The notes under the pieces: generated by a model
Told to the model about the DNA's origin: nothing
Database searches by the model: none
What the model saw: the letters and a program-made list of their open reading frames with translations, nothing else
NCBI RefSeq assembly: GCF_025527015.1
Contig: NZ_JAODIM010000043.1
Span: 1,335,862-1,399,861, forward strand
Reading direction: 5' to 3'
DNA: 64,000 nt
Source of the DNA: Winslowiella arboricola
GTDB taxonomy: Bacteria > Pseudomonadota > Gammaproteobacteria > Enterobacterales > Enterobacteriaceae
Position numbers and translations under genes: made by a program
Shown here: positions 1 through 13,421 of the stretch, one piece after another
Numbering within the stretch: position 1 is the stretch's first letter
Layout: each line of letters opens with the position of its first letter

Positions 1-376
1 GCACGGTGCCGCTGCGCATCAGTGCGCTCTCAACCACCACCCAAATCAGCGCGCAGCCCATACCGGCAGCGAAACGTCCGAGGCTCCAGGCGAAAAATCC
101 ACTGCTCATCCCCAGCCAGACGGTGGCCAGCGCAAACACCAGCGTCGCCAGATAGTAAGTATAATTAAAGCCGAGACGTTTAATCAGCCAGCCTGCGCCA
201 AGCGTACCCAGCAGATTACCGGTAAAATATGATGAGCTGACCAGCCCCACCTGCCAGGTAGGCAATCGATCGTGCGTTAACCAGAGAGGAACTAAGGTAT
301 TGAGCACGGCAATAGAAACCGTCAATAACAATAAGCCGCAGAGCAGCAAAATGACAGGGCGAGACCAGGTGGACAT
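1..376 (-). CDS. ycaD: YcaD-like MFS transporter (N-terminal part; gene runs off the window)
   Basis: The first ~125 codons of a major facilitator superfamily permease are visible; the rest lies beyond base 1. The protein begins [14 protein letters not shown] and resembles E. coli YcaD throughout ([41 protein letters not shown]). It should be an inner-membrane 12-helix transporter whose substrate is unknown even in E. coli. The start at 376 matches the E. coli N-terminus. In E. coli ycaD lies near serS with dmsABC between; here the DMSO reductase genes are absent and ycaD is the next gene after serS. Confidence 0.85.
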   Translation of the reverse strand, partial: MSTWSRPVILLLCGLLLLTVSIAVLNTLVPLWLTHDRLPTWQVGLVSSSYFTGNLLGTLGAGWLIKRLGFNYTYYLATLVFALATVWLGMSSGFFAWSLGRFAAGMGCALIWVVVESALMRSGTV

Positions 377-629
377 AGGGGCAAGTGCCAAAATAACCGA
401 GAGATTTTGCGCGCATATTGCCATTACCAATTTTAATGTCAACGCGCAAAATTCGACCGCCGCACGATTTGCCAGCGTCCGATTTAATTTTTTTATCTAC
501 AACAGCTTAGCGCCGAATGTGCTACGGCTCACAACCTGCTTATCACTATGATTTTAATCATATTTAGAAATATTAACCGCCCGATGATCCATGATTTTTT
601 TTACTGGATATCCGGCGCTAAAAACGAAA
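377..629. other. Gene-free stretch upstream of ycaD
   Basis: AT-rich sequence between the ycaD start and the serS terminator. It presumably carries the ycaD promoter on the minus strand. I could not pick convincing -35 and -10 boxes, and I see no reading frame I would defend. Confidence 0.4.
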
Positions 630-659
630 AAAAACCGCCGGTGTTTACCGACGGTTTTT
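630..659 (-). terminator. Rho-independent terminator of serS
   Basis: Arms AAAACCGCCGG and CCGACGGTTTT (one mismatch) surround a short loop. On the minus strand the stem is followed by a run of eight T residues, so it ends serS transcription. It lies beyond the ERIC element, which is therefore probably part of the serS 3' UTR. Confidence 0.8.
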
Positions 660-675
660 GTTGAGACTGATAAAG

Positions 676-790
676 GATAGCCGAAATAATTCGGGCTGCA
701 GGAAGGCGGCAAGCCCGCGAATCCCCCGGAGCATAGATAACAATGTGACCGGGGTGAGCAGGTGCGGCCAACGCATCTACGGTCTATGCA
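676..790. repeat. ERIC (IRU) intergenic repeat
   Basis: Blocks match the enterobacterial repetitive intergenic consensus in order: CCGAAATAATTCGGGCTGCA, AAGGCGGCAAG, GCGAATCCCCCGGAGC, GTGACCGGGGTGAGC and CGGCCAACGCATCT. The two central blocks are the sites used by the classic ERIC primers. The element is nearly full length (about 115 bp against ~127 bp) and lies in the serS 3' UTR. Confidence 0.88.
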
Positions 791-812
791 GGGGCGGCGT
801 TCTCGCCGCCCG
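791..812 (-). repeat. GC-rich palindromic repeat module (type GGGCGGCG), single copy
   Basis: Hairpin with arms GGGCGGCG and CGCCGCCC around TTCT, seven bases after the serS stop codon. Its tail on the left reads TGCAGG rather than GTAGGG. It belongs to the dispersed family described for 4218-4278 and elsewhere. Confidence 0.8.
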
Positions 813-818
813 CAAGTA

Positions 819-2165
<1,347 letters not shown>

Positions 2166-2214
2166 CTAAGGCGAATGCGTTGAAATCATTACTAACCTTA
2201 CCGCAACGTCTGAA

Positions 2215-3558
2215 TTAGCGGTAGCGTTTTGTCGGGCTATTTTGATCCTGTTCAGTCAACCAGGCGAGCTTTTCAGCAATTTTGCCTTCAAGACCACGGG
2301 AAGTGGGCTGATAATAGCGTGTTTGTGCCATTTGTTGCGGGAAATAGTTCTCACCGGCAGCGTAGGCATTGGCTTCATCATGGGCATAGCGATACCCGGC
2401 GCCCAGTCCCATCTCTTTCATCAGTTTGGTCGGGGCGTTACGCAAATGTTCCGGTACATCATAGTCAGGATTCTCGCGCGCATCACGCATCGCAGCCTTA
2501 AACGCGTTATAGACCGCATTACTTTTCGGCGCACAGGCCAGATAGACTATCGCCTGCGCAATGGCGCGTTCACCTTCCGCCGGGCCGACGCGGGTAAAGC
2601 AGTCCCAGGCGGCAATCGCCACCTGCATGCCACGCGGATCAGCATTGCCGATATCTTCGGAGGCAATCGCCAGCAAACGGCGCGCCACGTACAGCGGGTC
2701 ACCACCGGCGGTAATAATGCGCGCATACCAGTAGAGCGCCGCATCGGGCGCGGAGCCGCGTACCGATTTATGCAGCGCTGAGATCAAATCGTAATAGCGA
2801 TCGCCTTTATTGTCGAAACGGGCGCTGCGCTCGCCGGAAACTTCATTCAATAACTGCGGCGTCAGCTCGCGTTTACCCTGGGCGTTGGTTTCGGCCATAT
2901 CGGCCATCATCTCAAGGGTATTCAGGGCGCGACGCGCATCGCCATTGACCAGTTCAGCGATCATATTGCGGGTGTTATCAGGCAGCACGATATTTTGCTG
3001 GCCATAGCCACGCTGATCATCATTCATCGCCTGATCCAGCACCTGCGCAATATCATCGGTGGTCAGCGACTTCAGCAGATAGACGCGTGCACGCGACAGC
3101 AGTGCGGAATTAAGCTCAAACGAGGGGTTTTCGGTGGTGGCGCCAATAAAAGTGATAGTGCCGTCTTCAATATGCGGCAGGAAAGCATCCTGCTGGCTTT
3201 TATTAAAGCGATGCACCTCATCGACAAACAGAATAGTGCGGCGGCCGGCGTTACGATTCTGACGCGCGCGCTCAATCGCTTCGCGGATCTCTTTCACCCC
3301 GGATGTCACGGCTGAAATACGCTCCACATCAGCATTACCGTAGTGACCAATAATTTCCGCCAGCGTGGTTTTACCTGTCCCCGGCGGTCCCCATAAAATC
3401 ATCGAGTGCAGATGACCGGCCTCAATCGCCCGCGGCAACGGTTTTCCCGCCGCCAGCAGATGTTGCTGACCAATATATTGCGCCAGCGTGGCAGGCCGCA
3501 TCCGCGCGGCCAGCGGCTGGAACTCGTTATGGGAAAAATCCAGAGACAGATTACTCAC
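2215..3558 (-). CDS. rarA: Replication-associated recombination protein A (AAA+ ATPase)
   Basis: RarA/MgsA is a clamp-loader-like AAA+ ATPase that acts at stalled replication forks and with SSB. The product has 447 residues, as in E. coli. Walker A is GPPGTGKT at 57-64 and Walker B with DEVH at 113-116; sensor 1 (GATTENPSF) and the C-terminal tetramerisation domain ([16 protein letters not shown]) are present. It starts seven bases after lolA ends, so the two genes form a lolA-rarA operon. Confidence 0.97.
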   Translation of the reverse strand: MSNLSLDFSHNEFQPLAARMRPATLAQYIGQQHLLAAGKPLPRAIEAGHLHSMILWGPPGTGKTTLAEIIGHYGNADVERISAVTSGVKEIREAIERARQNRNAGRRTILFVDEVHRFNKSQQDAFLPHIEDGTITFIGATTENPSFELNSALLSRARVYLLKSLTTDDIAQVLDQAMNDDQRGYGQQNIVLPDNTRNMIAELVNGDARRALNTLEMMADMAETNAQGKRELTPQLLNEVSGERSARFDNKGDRYYDLISALHKSVRGSAPDAALYWYARIITAGGDPLYVARRLLAIASEDIGNADPRGMQVAIAAWDCFTRVGPAEGERAIAQAIVYLACAPKSNAVYNAFKAAMRDARENPDYDVPEHLRNAPTKLMKEMGLGAGYRYAHDEANAYAAGENYFPQQMAQTRYYQPTSRGLEGKIAEKLAWLTEQDQNSPTKRYR

Positions 3559-3565
3559 TCAGACC

Positions 3566-4177
3566 TCACTGACGCTGATCGTCAACCGTCACACCCTGAG
3601 GCGGTGTAAATGTAAATTTGTCGGCGCTGATCGCCCCATTTTGCTGACTTTTCAGGGTATAGGCGCTGCGCTGGTCGTCCTGCTCAATGGCACTGAACTG
3701 ATTAATAGTGCCATTCGCTGAAACGTTAATGGTGAACTGCTTCAGATTACCGGCGGCGCTTTTTGGCGTCAGCTCAAAGGTATCGCCCTTCTGCTTAATA
3801 TTGTACTGCTGCCAGTCGCTGGACTGGTTACGCGCAATCAGCATAAATGGCGTATTGCTGGTGGCATCTTTCAGCCAGCTGGCGCTGACCTGCTCGACAA
3901 ACGGGTTATAGAACCACAGGGTTTTGCCATCGGAGATCAGCACGCTTTCGTCCGGTGCAGTCATATGCCAGTTAAACAGGTTTGGACGCTGCACCCAAAG
4001 TTCACCCTCACCATCCTGTACGGAGGAGCCGGTTGCATCGGTCACTTTCTGGGTAAAGCTGGCATGAAAACTTTTCACTTTATCCAGACGCTGCTGCAAA
4101 TCACCGGACGCATCAGCCATTGCACCCGCTGAAGTCAGCGCAGTCATCAGGCAGCAAGAGAGTAATAATTTTTTCAT
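3566..4177 (-). CDS. lolA: Outer-membrane lipoprotein carrier protein LolA
   Basis: Periplasmic chaperone that accepts lipoproteins from the LolCDE transporter and hands them to LolB at the outer membrane. The 203-residue product matches E. coli in length. A signal peptide ([18 protein letters not shown]) ends before AMADASG; the mature part carries the LolA features [24 protein letters not shown] and [13 protein letters not shown]. It is the first gene of a lolA-rarA pair. A palindromic repeat pair separates it from ftsK upstream. Confidence 0.97.
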   Translation of the reverse strand: MKKLLLSCCLMTALTSAGAMADASGDLQQRLDKVKSFHASFTQKVTDATGSSVQDGEGELWVQRPNLFNWHMTAPDESVLISDGKTLWFYNPFVEQVSASWLKDATSNTPFMLIARNQSSDWQQYNIKQKGDTFELTPKSAAGNLKQFTINVSANGTINQFSAIEQDDQRSAYTLKSQQNGAISADKFTFTPPQGVTVDDQRQ

Positions 4178-4217
4178 TAATCAATTCCGTTATTACGTAT
4201 CGGGGAAACCATCCGCA

Positions 4218-4278
4218 CGGGCGGCGAGAACGCCGCCCCTACGCAGAACCTGTGTAGGGGAGCCGTCAGCGGCTCCCG
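4218..4278. repeat. Inverted pair of GC-rich palindromic repeats (GGGCGGCG + GGGAGCCG types), tails inward
   Basis: The first module (4218-4242) is a hairpin with arms CGGGCGGCG and CGCCGCCC and the tail CCTAC. The second (4254-4278) is the reverse orientation of the other type, tail GTAGGG and arms GAGCCG and CGGCTC. The tails CCCCTAC and GTAGGGG face each other and could pair, making a larger cruciform. The pair fills the ftsK-lolA gap, a layout typical of REP/BIME elements, although the sequence is not the E. coli REP consensus. Confidence 0.82.
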
Positions 4279-4307
4279 GGGATTAGGACAACAAAACCGG
4301 CAGTTTA

Positions 4308-7300
4308 TTACATCTCATGCGACGGCGGCGCCAGCACCTCACGGTTACCGTTATGACCAGGCGACGAGACAATGCCCTGCGCTTCCATCTGTTCAATAAT
4401 ACGCGCCGCACGGTTGTAGCCAATGCGGAACTGACGCTGCACACCGGAGATCGAGGCGCGTCGCTTATCGACGATAAACGCCACCGCCTGGTCGAACAGT
4501 GGATCCAGCTCTTCATCGCCATCCAGTCCCAGACCGCCACCTTCGCTCTCTTCACCGGCAGTGATGCTGTCGATATATTGCGGACGTCCACGCGCTTTCC
4601 AGTCCTGCACTACCGCATGCACCTCTTCATCACGCACAAAGGCGCCATGCACACGGATCGGCACTGAGGAGTTAGGCGCCATATACAGCATGTCACCCAT
4701 CCCCAGCAGTGATTCCGCACCGGCCTGATCAAGGATAGTGCGCGAGTCGATTTTACTCGATACGGTAAAGGCGATGCGCGTCGGGATATTGGCCTTAATC
4801 AGACCAGTAATCACATCCACCGATGGACGCTGGGTAGCCAGCACCAGGTGGATCCCCGCCGCTCGCGCTTTTTGCGCCAGACGCGCAATCAGCTCTTCGA
4901 CCTTTTTACCCACTGCCATCATCAGATCGGCGAACTCATCGACCATCACCACGATATAAGGCAGTTTTTCCAGCACTGGCGGCGTGGTTTCCATGCTGTC
5001 GCCCGGTTTCCAGAACGGATCGGGAATCGGACGGCCCATCGCTGCAGCTTGCTCAATTTTCTCGTTGTAACCAGCCAGATTACGTACGCCAAGCGCCGAC
5101 ATCAGCTTATAGCGACGCTCCATTTCACCCACACTCCAGCGCAGCGCATTGGCCGCATCTTTCATATCGGTAACCACTTCGGTCAGCAGATGCGGAATAC
5201 CTTCGTATACCGACAGCTCAAGCATTTTCGGGTCGATCATAATAAAGCGCACTTCTTCCGGCGTGGCTTTATACAGCATGCTGATAATCATGGCGTTGAC
5301 GCCAACCGATTTGCCGGAACCGGTAGTACCAGCCACCAGCAGATGCGGCATCTTACCGAGATCGGCCACCACTGGCTGACCGGCAATATCTTTACCCAGC
5401 ACGATGGAGAGCGGCGATGGATTATCACGGAACTTAGCGCAGTCCAGCACTTCACGCAGATAGACGGTCTGACGATGCTTGTTTGGCAGTTCCAGACCGA
5501 CATAAGGTTTACCCGGAATCACTTCCACCACACGTACCGCCACTGCGGACAGTGAACGGGCAAGGTCGCGTGACAGGTTGGAAATACGCGCTGCTTTTAC
5601 CCCCGGCGCCAGATCCAGCTCGTAGCGGGTAATCACCGGCCCCGGCGAGATACCCACCACTTCCGCTTTTACCCGGTAATCCGCCAGACGGGCTTCCACC
5701 AGACGGGCAGTCTGTTCAAGGGCAAACATATCAACCGGCTCTTCTTCTGCTGGCGGTGAAGTCAGCAGATCGAGCGTCGGCAGTGGCGTCAATGGCTTAT
5801 GCGTCGGCTGCTCATGTCGCATCAGGAACGGGTGGATCAGGCTGTCAGCAGCCGGTGGTTGCGGCCTGACCACAGCGGCGACAGGCTGCACCGCTGGCTG
5901 TTGCGGAACAGGCGGGGCCGGTTGTGGCGCTGGCGCGGGCTGATAAGGTGCAGCTTCCGCTTCATGGCTGGCATCGAGCGTAAACAGCGGCTCTGACGGG
6001 CCATCATCCACCAGGTCATCCATTGGTGAGAAGTCGAATGCATTGGACGTATCCAGCGTAAAGGTGGACTTTTGCTCTGCTTCCGGCTCATAGCGCTGCT
6101 GTTGCTGCTCAGCAAACTGACGCGCCAGCATCGCCTGCTGCAGCGCTTCCTCATCGTCTGGTTCAGCCGCAAATTCCTCGCCATAACGCTGCTGTTGTTG
6201 CGTCATAAAGGCTTCGCGTAACTGTGACTCCTGCATCTGCGCCTGTTCATCTTCATCAACCTGCTCAAATGTAGCGGTTGAAGATGGCATCGCCTGCTGC
6301 AGATCGTCCTCTTTAGCTTTTTCTTCCGCCATCCGTTGTGATGGCAGCTTAATGCCGTAAGAGGCCAGTTCACGTCGCGTCGGTAATTTAACCGGGTTCG
6401 GACGTGGCAGTTCCGGTCCAATCCCCTGCTTCACCTGCGGATTAGTGTCACCGCTGGTGGCGCTAAAGCCCGGCATAAATGGCGCGGCTGTCGCAGCGAC
6501 AGCCGCTGTTTTGGCTGCAGCGCTCAAGCCGTTACCCTGCGGCGCATTGACCGGGATAGCGCCCGGATCATGCTGCGGCGTGGAGAAATCAAATGGCGAA
6601 GAGGCCGACGACGGCGTATCGCGCCAGTTGCCCATATGCGGACCGTCATCGTCATCCTGCTGAACCGGCTGCGATGGCGTCGGGGTCTCTTCCGGCATCT
6701 CAAACCGGTATACCGGTGGTGCTTCAGGCTGAGGCGCAGGCGCTGCCGCCGGGCTGACTGCCGCCGGCGGCGTCGCCGGAGAAGTGACTGCCGCAGCGCT
6801 ACGTTCCGCAGCAACCGCTGTGGCCGCCAGCGCCGCAGTTGTTGCTGCCGCCGCTTTCGCTAATAAGGGATCCTGCTCTTCGTCATCCGTCAGCGCATCA
6901 CTGAGGTGATTCGGCGCGGTCAACAGCACATCGTCTTCATCATTATCGCGAGGCAGTGCTTTCACTGGCGCGGCGTCATGCTCATCATCATCCTCTTCAC
7001 GCCACTGATCTTCGTGACGCGAACGGTTGCTGGCAAACGTCAGCACGCCCATCACCGCGCCGCCGATTTTCTCGGCGATAGTTAACCAGGACCAGCCGGT
7101 ATACAGCGTTAAGCCCGCCGCCCAGAGACACAGCAGGGTTAAAGTGCCGCCTGCGCCATTAAAATATGGCGCCATGGCGTTACTTACCAGGCTGCCAATG
7201 ACGCCGCCGGAAGCAAAATACCAGATATCGTCAGCGTTAATCGCCGCCAGACCACAGGTAGTAATAATCAGCGCCAGCACGCCAATCAGACGCAGGGCGA

Positions 7301-7634
7301 CCGCAAAGTAGTCGATGTAATCCTGATGATCGCGCTGACGGAAAGTAATCCAGCACAAACCGAGGATCACCGGAGGAATGGCGTATGCCATCACGCCAAA
7401 AATGAACAACAGCGTGTCGGCCAGCCACGCACCAACACCGCCGCCGAGATTATGAATCGGCTCGTGCCAGGCGGTCTGTGACCAGCTGGGATCGGAAGGA
7501 TTGAAGCTCAGCAAAGCCACCATCAAATAGACGGCGAAAAGAGCAACAATGATCAACAGCGCTTCAAGCAGACGACGTCCACTACTTAGCGGCTGCAGGG
7601 AAACTTCTTTATCTTCTGTATATTCCTGGCTCAA
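4308..7634 (-). CDS. ftsK: DNA translocase FtsK
   Basis: Septum-located DNA pump that clears chromosome termini and activates XerCD recombination at dif. Four N-terminal membrane helices lie in about residues 20-190, with the E. coli-like stretch [21 protein letters not shown] long Ala/Pro/Gln-rich linker follows, then the motor with Walker A GTTGSGKS near residue 770 and Walker [13 protein letters not shown]. The gamma winged helix at the C-terminus ([19 protein letters not shown]) reads KOPS. The start is TTG at 7634, giving [11 protein letters not shown] as in E. coli and placed just after GGAGAG; an in-frame upstream ATG lacks similarity. At 1108 residues it is shorter than the 1329 of E. 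coli, the difference being in the linker. Confidence 0.96.
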   Translation of the reverse strand: MSQEYTEDKEVSLQPLSSGRRLLEALLIIVALFAVYLMVALLSFNPSDPSWSQTAWHEPIHNLGGGVGAWLADTLLFIFGVMAYAIPPVILGLCWITFRQRDHQDYIDYFAVALRLIGVLALIITTCGLAAINADDIWYFASGGVIGSLVSNAMAPYFNGAGGTLTLLCLWAAGLTLYTGWSWLTIAEKIGGAVMGVLTFASNRSRHEDQWREEDDDEHDAAPVKALPRDNDEDDVLLTAPNHLSDALTDDEEQDPLLAKAAAATTAALAATAVAAERSAAAVTSPATPPAAVSPAAAPAPQPEAPPVYRFEMPEETPTPSQPVQQDDDDGPHMGNWRDTPSSASSPFDFSTPQHDPGAIPVNAPQGNGLSAAAKTAAVAATAAPFMPGFSATSGDTNPQVKQGIGPELPRPNPVKLPTRRELASYGIKLPSQRMAEEKAKEDDLQQAMPSSTATFEQVDEDEQAQMQESQLREAFMTQQQQRYGEEFAAEPDDEEALQQAMLARQFAEQQQQRYEPEAEQKSTFTLDTSNAFDFSPMDDLVDDGPSEPLFTLDASHEAEAAPYQPAPAPQPAPPVPQQPAVQPVAAVVRPQPPAADSLIHPFLMRHEQPTHKPLTPLPTLDLLTSPPAEEEPVDMFALEQTARLVEARLADYRVKAEVVGISPGPVITRYELDLAPGVKAARISNLSRDLARSLSAVAVRVVEVIPGKPYVGLELPNKHRQTVYLREVLDCAKFRDNPSPLSIVLGKDIAGQPVVADLGKMPHLLVAGTTGSGKSVGVNAMIISMLYKATPEEVRFIMIDPKMLELSVYEGIPHLLTEVVTDMKDAANALRWSVGEMERRYKLMSALGVRNLAGYNEKIEQAAAMGRPIPDPFWKPGDSMETTPPVLEKLPYIVVMVDEFADLMMAVGKKVEELIARLAQKARAAGIHLVLATQRPSVDVITGLIKANIPTRIAFTVSSKIDSRTILDQAGAESLLGMGDMLYMAPNSSVPIRVHGAFVRDEEVHAVVQDWKARGRPQYIDSITAGEESEGGGLGLDGDEELDPLFDQAVAFIVDKRRASISGVQRQFRIGYNRAARIIEQMEAQGIVSSPGHNGNREVLAPPSHEM

Positions 7635-7671
7635 GAGTACTCTCCAGGTGCCTGTAAAATAAGAAGGCAAC

Positions 7672-7694
7672 AGCGCCGGGCAAGCCCGACGCTG
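7672..7694 (-). other. Hairpin between lrp and ftsK
   Basis: Arms AGCGCCGGGC and GCCCGACGCT (one mismatch) around AA. On the minus strand no clear T-run follows, so it may be a weak lrp terminator or simply an mRNA 3'-end stabiliser. Confidence 0.4.
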
Positions 7695-7753
7695 AACCTG
7701 TATGAATTCACAGGAGTGTACCGAAATCTATCAGGTTTTGCACCTGCCCTGTG

Positions 7754-8248
7754 TTACCGCGTTTTAATCACTAAGCGGTTACTTTGTTTCACTTCTTCCA
7801 TGACCACATAGGTACGCGTATCGTTCACACCAGGCAGTCGCAGCAAGGTTTCACCCAGCAGTTTGCGATAGGCTGACATGTCCGGCACACGCGTTTTCAA
7901 CAGATAGTCGAAATCGCCAGAAACGAGGTGACACTCTTGAGTTTCCTCAAGTTTTTGCACTGCGGCGTTAAATTGCTCAAACACATCGGGCGCGCCACGA
8001 TTCAGAGTAATCTCAACGAAAACCAGCAGTGAGGCATCAAGATAATGCGGGTTCAGCTGCGCAGTATAGCCAAGAATAAAACCCTGACGTTCCAGACGGC
8101 GAACGCGCTCAAGACACGGCGTTGGTGATAAGCCAACCCGTTTGGAAAGCTCGACGTTAGAAATACGTCCATCCTTCTGCAACTCATTCAGGATATTACG
8201 GTCAATTCTGTCGAGATCTTTACCGGGGCGTTTTTTATTGTCTACCAT
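7754..8248 (-). CDS. lrp: Leucine-responsive regulatory protein Lrp
   Basis: Global feast/famine regulator that binds DNA as octamers or hexadecamers and responds to leucine. The 164-residue product equals E. coli Lrp. The N-terminal helix-turn-helix spans about residues 30-52 (ISNVELSKRVGLSPTPCLERVRRL); the C-terminal RAM ligand domain includes ECHLVSGDFDYLLKTRVPD. The start at 8248 gives MVDNKKRPGKDLDRID; the in-frame extension upstream is untranslated leader. The leader is long and contains a perfect 10-bp inverted repeat at 8363-8396. The gene is divergent from trxB and reads toward ftsK, as in E. coli. Confidence 0.98.
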   Translation of the reverse strand: MVDNKKRPGKDLDRIDRNILNELQKDGRISNVELSKRVGLSPTPCLERVRRLERQGFILGYTAQLNPHYLDASLLVFVEITLNRGAPDVFEQFNAAVQKLEETQECHLVSGDFDYLLKTRVPDMSAYRKLLGETLLRLPGVNDTRTYVVMEEVKQSNRLVIKTR

Positions 8249-9729
<1,481 letters not shown>

Positions 9730-9758
9730 GTTGTTAAAAAGCTGATCGAATTTTCTTA

Positions 9759-9788
9759 AGGCGACTGCTCATCAGTCGCCTTTTTTTT
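9759..9788 (+). terminator. Rho-independent terminator of trxB
   Basis: GGCGACTG and CAGTCGCC form a perfect 8-bp stem around CTCAT, followed by eight T residues. Confidence 0.92.
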
Positions 9789-9885
9789 CTCCGCCATGTA
9801 ACATTGCCAGCGACTGATCGTTGGGTCATTCATATGGCGCTGCCAGACGGCTGCCAGTTTCGTTTTTCTGCAAGAACGGCAACTG

Positions 9886-11655
9886 ATGAACAAGACACGT
9901 CAACAACAACTTACCCACTGGCTGAAGCAACAGAGTGTGCATGCGCGCCGTTGGTTACGTCTCTCTTTTCTGCTTGGGCTTGCCAGTGCACTGCTGATTA
10001 TTGCGCAAGCCTGGCTGCTGGCCTCGTTGCTGGATGACCTGATCGCCCGGCAACTGCCGCGCAATGCGCTGATCGCTGATTTCATACTGCTGCTGGGCTG
10101 TTTTGTCGCCCGCGCGCTGATTAGCTGGTTGCGCGAACGTGTCGGTTTTTATTGTGGTCAGGCGATTCGCCACACGCTGCGTAAAACGGTATTAGACCGC
10201 CTCGACGCGCTGGGTCCGGCGTGGATTCAGGGTAAACCGGCAGGCAGCTGGGCCACCCTGCTGCTGGAACAAATTGAGGATATGCAGGATTACTATGCGC
10301 GCTATCTGCCACAGATGTCGCTGGCTGTGCTGATCCCCTGTTTTATTCTGATCGCCATTTTCCCGATTAACTGGGCGGCGGGCGTGATCCTGCTGGCCAC
10401 CGCGCCGCTGATCCCGCTGTTTATGGCGCTGGTCGGCATGGGGGCCGCTGATGCCAACCGACGTAACTTCCTTGCGTTGTCACGTCTGAGCGGCCATTTC
10501 CTTGACCGCCTGCGCGGCCTGGAAACCTTGCGCCTGTTCCATCGTGCCAGCGCGGAAACCGACAATATCCGCATCGCCTCCGAAAGTTTCCGTCGCCGCA
10601 CCATGGAAGTACTGCGCCTGGCGTTTCTCTCCTCGGCAGTACTGGAGTTTTTTGCTTCGCTGTCGATTGCTATCGTGGCGGTTTACTTTGGTTTTTCCTA
10701 TTTAGGCGAACTGAACTTTGGTCATTACAGCGCAGGCGTCACGCTGTTTGCCGGTTTCCTGGTGCTGATCCTCGCGCCTGAGTTCTTTCAGCCACTGCGC
10801 GATCTCGGCACCTTCTATCATGCCAAAGCGCAGGCGGTTGGCGCTGCTGATGCATTGCACACCTTTCTCAGCCACAGCGATGAAATCACCCTCGCGCAGG
10901 GCGATCGCCTGCTGGAGAACCCTGCGCCGCTGACGCTGGTGGCCGGGGAGCTGGTGATCACCGCGCCTGACGGCACAGTACTGGCCGGGCCGCTGTCGTT
11001 TACCCTGCACCCCGGTCAGCGTGTGGCGCTGGTGGGACAGAGCGGCGCCGGCAAAAGTTCGCTGCTGAATCTGCTCTCCGGTTTTCTGCCCTACCAGGGG
11101 TCGCTGACGGTAAACGGCATTGAACTGCGCGAACTGCAGGCCGAAAACTGGCAACAGCAGCTGGCCTGGGTCGGACAGCATCCGCAGTTGCCGGCAAACA
11201 CAATTCGCGAGAACCTGCTGTCGGATAACAATATCGCGGAATCAAGGCTTAACGATGCGCTGGAGCAGGCAGGAGTCAATGAGTTTTTAGCCCGCCTGCC
11301 GCAGGGACTGGATACCGAGCTGGGGGATCAGGCTGCTCGTCTGTCAGTCGGCCAGGCGCAGCGTATTGCGGTGGCGCGTGCGCTGCTGAAACCGGCCAGA
11401 CTGCTGCTGCTGGATGAACCGGCGGCCAGCCTCGACAGCGACAGCGAACAACATGTGATGCGCGCGCTGGAGCAGGCGTCCCATCAGCAAACTACGCTGC
11501 TGGTCACCCATCAGTTAAACCAGCTGGCACAGTGGGATGAAATCTGGGTGATGCGTGAGGGGCAGCTGATCCAGCAAGGCAGCCATGCTGAACTGATGAC
11601 GCAAGCGGGTCCTTTTGCCGAGCTGCTAGCGCAGCGCCAGGGAGAGATTGCATAA
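9886..11655 (+). CDS. cydD: Cysteine/glutathione ABC exporter subunit CydD
   Basis: Half-transporter that joins CydC to form the inner-membrane ABC exporter of cysteine and glutathione (also linked to heme) needed for cytochrome bd assembly. Six membrane helices occupy roughly residues 20-310; the ATPase domain has Walker A GQSGAGKS at 384-391, signature LSVGQAQR and Walker B LLLLDEPAASLD. The product is 589 residues (E. coli 588). The signature deviates from LSGGQ (Val for the first Gly). Its stop codon overlaps the cydC start by one base, indicating translational coupling. Confidence 0.96.
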   Translation: MNKTRQQQLTHWLKQQSVHARRWLRLSFLLGLASALLIIAQAWLLASLLDDLIARQLPRNALIADFILLLGCFVARALISWLRERVGFYCGQAIRHTLRKTVLDRLDALGPAWIQGKPAGSWATLLLEQIEDMQDYYARYLPQMSLAVLIPCFILIAIFPINWAAGVILLATAPLIPLFMALVGMGAADANRRNFLALSRLSGHFLDRLRGLETLRLFHRASAETDNIRIASESFRRRTMEVLRLAFLSSAVLEFFASLSIAIVAVYFGFSYLGELNFGHYSAGVTLFAGFLVLILAPEFFQPLRDLGTFYHAKAQAVGAADALHTFLSHSDEITLAQGDRLLENPAPLTLVAGELVITAPDGTVLAGPLSFTLHPGQRVALVGQSGAGKSSLLNLLSGFLPYQGSLTVNGIELRELQAENWQQQLAWVGQHPQLPANTIRENLLSDNNIAESRLNDALEQAGVNEFLARLPQGLDTELGDQAARLSVGQAQRIAVARALLKPARLLLLDEPAASLDSDSEQHVMRALEQASHQQTTLLVTHQLNQLAQWDEIWVMREGQLIQQGSHAELMTQAGPFAELLAQRQGEIA

Positions 11656-13385
11656 TGAAAGCGCTTCTGCCGTTTCTGAAACTTTACCGCCGTCATTTTC
11701 TGTTGCTGACGCTCGGCGTGATACTGGCGATTATTACGCTGCTGGCCAGTATCGGCCTGCTGACGTTGTCCGGCTGGTTTTTAGCTGCCTCTTCCCTTGC
11801 GGGTTTTGCTGGCCTGTACAGTTTTAACTATATGCTGCCCGCTGCCGGAGTACGCGGCGCAGCCATCTCGCGTACCGCCGCGCGCTATTTTGAGCGTCTG
11901 GTCAGTCACGACGGGACGTTCCGCGTGCTGCAACATCTGCGGGTATTCACCTTCAGTAAACTGCTACCGCTCTCCCCTGCTGGTATCGCCCGTTTTCGTC
12001 AGGGTGAATTGCTTAACCGACTGGTCGCCGATGTCGACACGCTCGACCATCTCTACCTGCGGGTGATTTCACCGCTGGTCGGCGCCCTGATGGTGATCCT
12101 GGTGGTCACCTTCGCCCTGAGTTTTGTCGATATGCAGCTTGCCCTGACTCTCGGACTGATTATGTTGCTGACACTGCTGCTGTTGCCGCCATTATTCTGG
12201 TGCGCCGGACGTCCGGCCGGTGAAGCCATTACCCGACTGCGTGGCGACTACCGTCAGCAGCTGACCAGCTGGCTGCAGGGTTGCGCCGAGCTGAAAATTT
12301 ATGGCGCCGCAGCGGCGTTCCGTGCGCAGCTGGATCATACCGAGCAGCAATGGCAGCAGGCACAACGCCGTCAGGCGAGCCTGGGGGGGCTGTCACAGGC
12401 GCTGATGCTACTGATCAGCGGCGCCACCGTCACCCTGCTGCTGTGGCTGAGTGCCGCAGGCGTCGGTGAGACGGCCCAGCCTGGCGCGCTGATTGCGCTG
12501 TTTGTCTTCTGCACTCTCGCCGCTTTCGAAGCGCTGGCGCCGGTTGCCCCGGCTTTTCAGCACCTCGGTCAGGTGGTCGCCTCGGCGTTACGCGTCAATC
12601 AGATTATCGAGCAGCCTGCGGCGGTAAAGTTTAATTCGCAGCCGATCAAGGCTGGCGCGGGCGCAGCCCTTGAACTGCACGAGGTCAGTTTTTGTTATCC
12701 GGCGGCCAGTAGTCCGGCGATCGATAAGCTGTCACTGACGGTTAAGCGCGGGGAAAAGATTGCCCTGCTGGGCCGCACCGGTTGTGGTAAATCAACCCTG
12801 CTTCAGTTGCTGACCCGCGCCTGGGATCCCCAGAGCGGCACTGTTCAGCTGAATGGCCGGGCATTGAGCGACTGGGATGAAGCCTCGCTGCGCGCGGCGA
12901 CCAGCGTGGTCAGCCAGCGCGTGCACCTGTTTAGCCAGACGCTGCGTGATAATCTGCTGCTGGCCTCGCCACAGCGCGATGATGACGCTCTGCGCGCAGT
13001 ATTACTGCAGGTTGGACTCGGCAAGCTGCTGGAGCATGAAGAGGGGCTGAATGCCTGGCTGGGTGAAGGCGGTCGCCAGCTGTCCGGTGGCGAACTGCGC
13101 CGTCTCGGTATTGCCCGCGCGCTGCTGCACGACGGCGATCTGCTGTTGCTGGATGAGCCGACTGAAGGCCTCGATGCGGAAACCGAGCGTCAGATCCTCG
13201 AACTGTTATGGCAGGTGAGCCGCGATAAAACCATGATTATGGTGACCCATCGCCTGCAGGGACTGGAACAGCTCGATCGCATCTGCGTGATGGATCAGGG
13301 ACAGATGATTGAGCAGGGAAATCATGTCGAATTAATCTCAAAACGCGGTCGATACTGGCATTTTCAGCAACGCTTTACGCTATAG
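11655..13385 (+). CDS. cydC: Cysteine/glutathione ABC exporter subunit CydC
   Basis: Partner of CydD in the heterodimeric exporter. Membrane helices fill the first ~310 residues (LLTLSGWFLAASSLAGFAG, LYLRVISPLVGALMVILVV). The ATPase domain shows Walker A GRTGCGKS at 373-380, signature LSGGELRR and Walker B LLLLDEPTEGLD. The product is 576 residues (E. coli 573). Translation starts inside the cydD stop codon. The gene reads on into aat with a 36-bp gap, so cydDC-aat is probably one transcript. Confidence 0.96.
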   Translation: MKALLPFLKLYRRHFLLLTLGVILAIITLLASIGLLTLSGWFLAASSLAGFAGLYSFNYMLPAAGVRGAAISRTAARYFERLVSHDGTFRVLQHLRVFTFSKLLPLSPAGIARFRQGELLNRLVADVDTLDHLYLRVISPLVGALMVILVVTFALSFVDMQLALTLGLIMLLTLLLLPPLFWCAGRPAGEAITRLRGDYRQQLTSWLQGCAELKIYGAAAAFRAQLDHTEQQWQQAQRRQASLGGLSQALMLLISGATVTLLLWLSAAGVGETAQPGALIALFVFCTLAAFEALAPVAPAFQHLGQVVASALRVNQIIEQPAAVKFNSQPIKAGAGAALELHEVSFCYPAASSPAIDKLSLTVKRGEKIALLGRTGCGKSTLLQLLTRAWDPQSGTVQLNGRALSDWDEASLRAATSVVSQRVHLFSQTLRDNLLLASPQRDDDALRAVLLQVGLGKLLEHEEGLNAWLGEGGRQLSGGELRRLGIARALLHDGDLLLLDEPTEGLDAETERQILELLWQVSRDKTMIMVTHRLQGLEQLDRICVMDQGQMIEQGNHVELISKRGRYWHFQQRFTL

Positions 13386-13421
13386 TCTTAGCTTTGTAGC
13401 CCAGTGAGAATGAAAGAGACC

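Noticed and set aside
4848..5555. 235-codon open frame on the plus strand
   Set aside because: Antisense to the ftsK motor domain; His/Arg-rich composition typical of a shadow frame.
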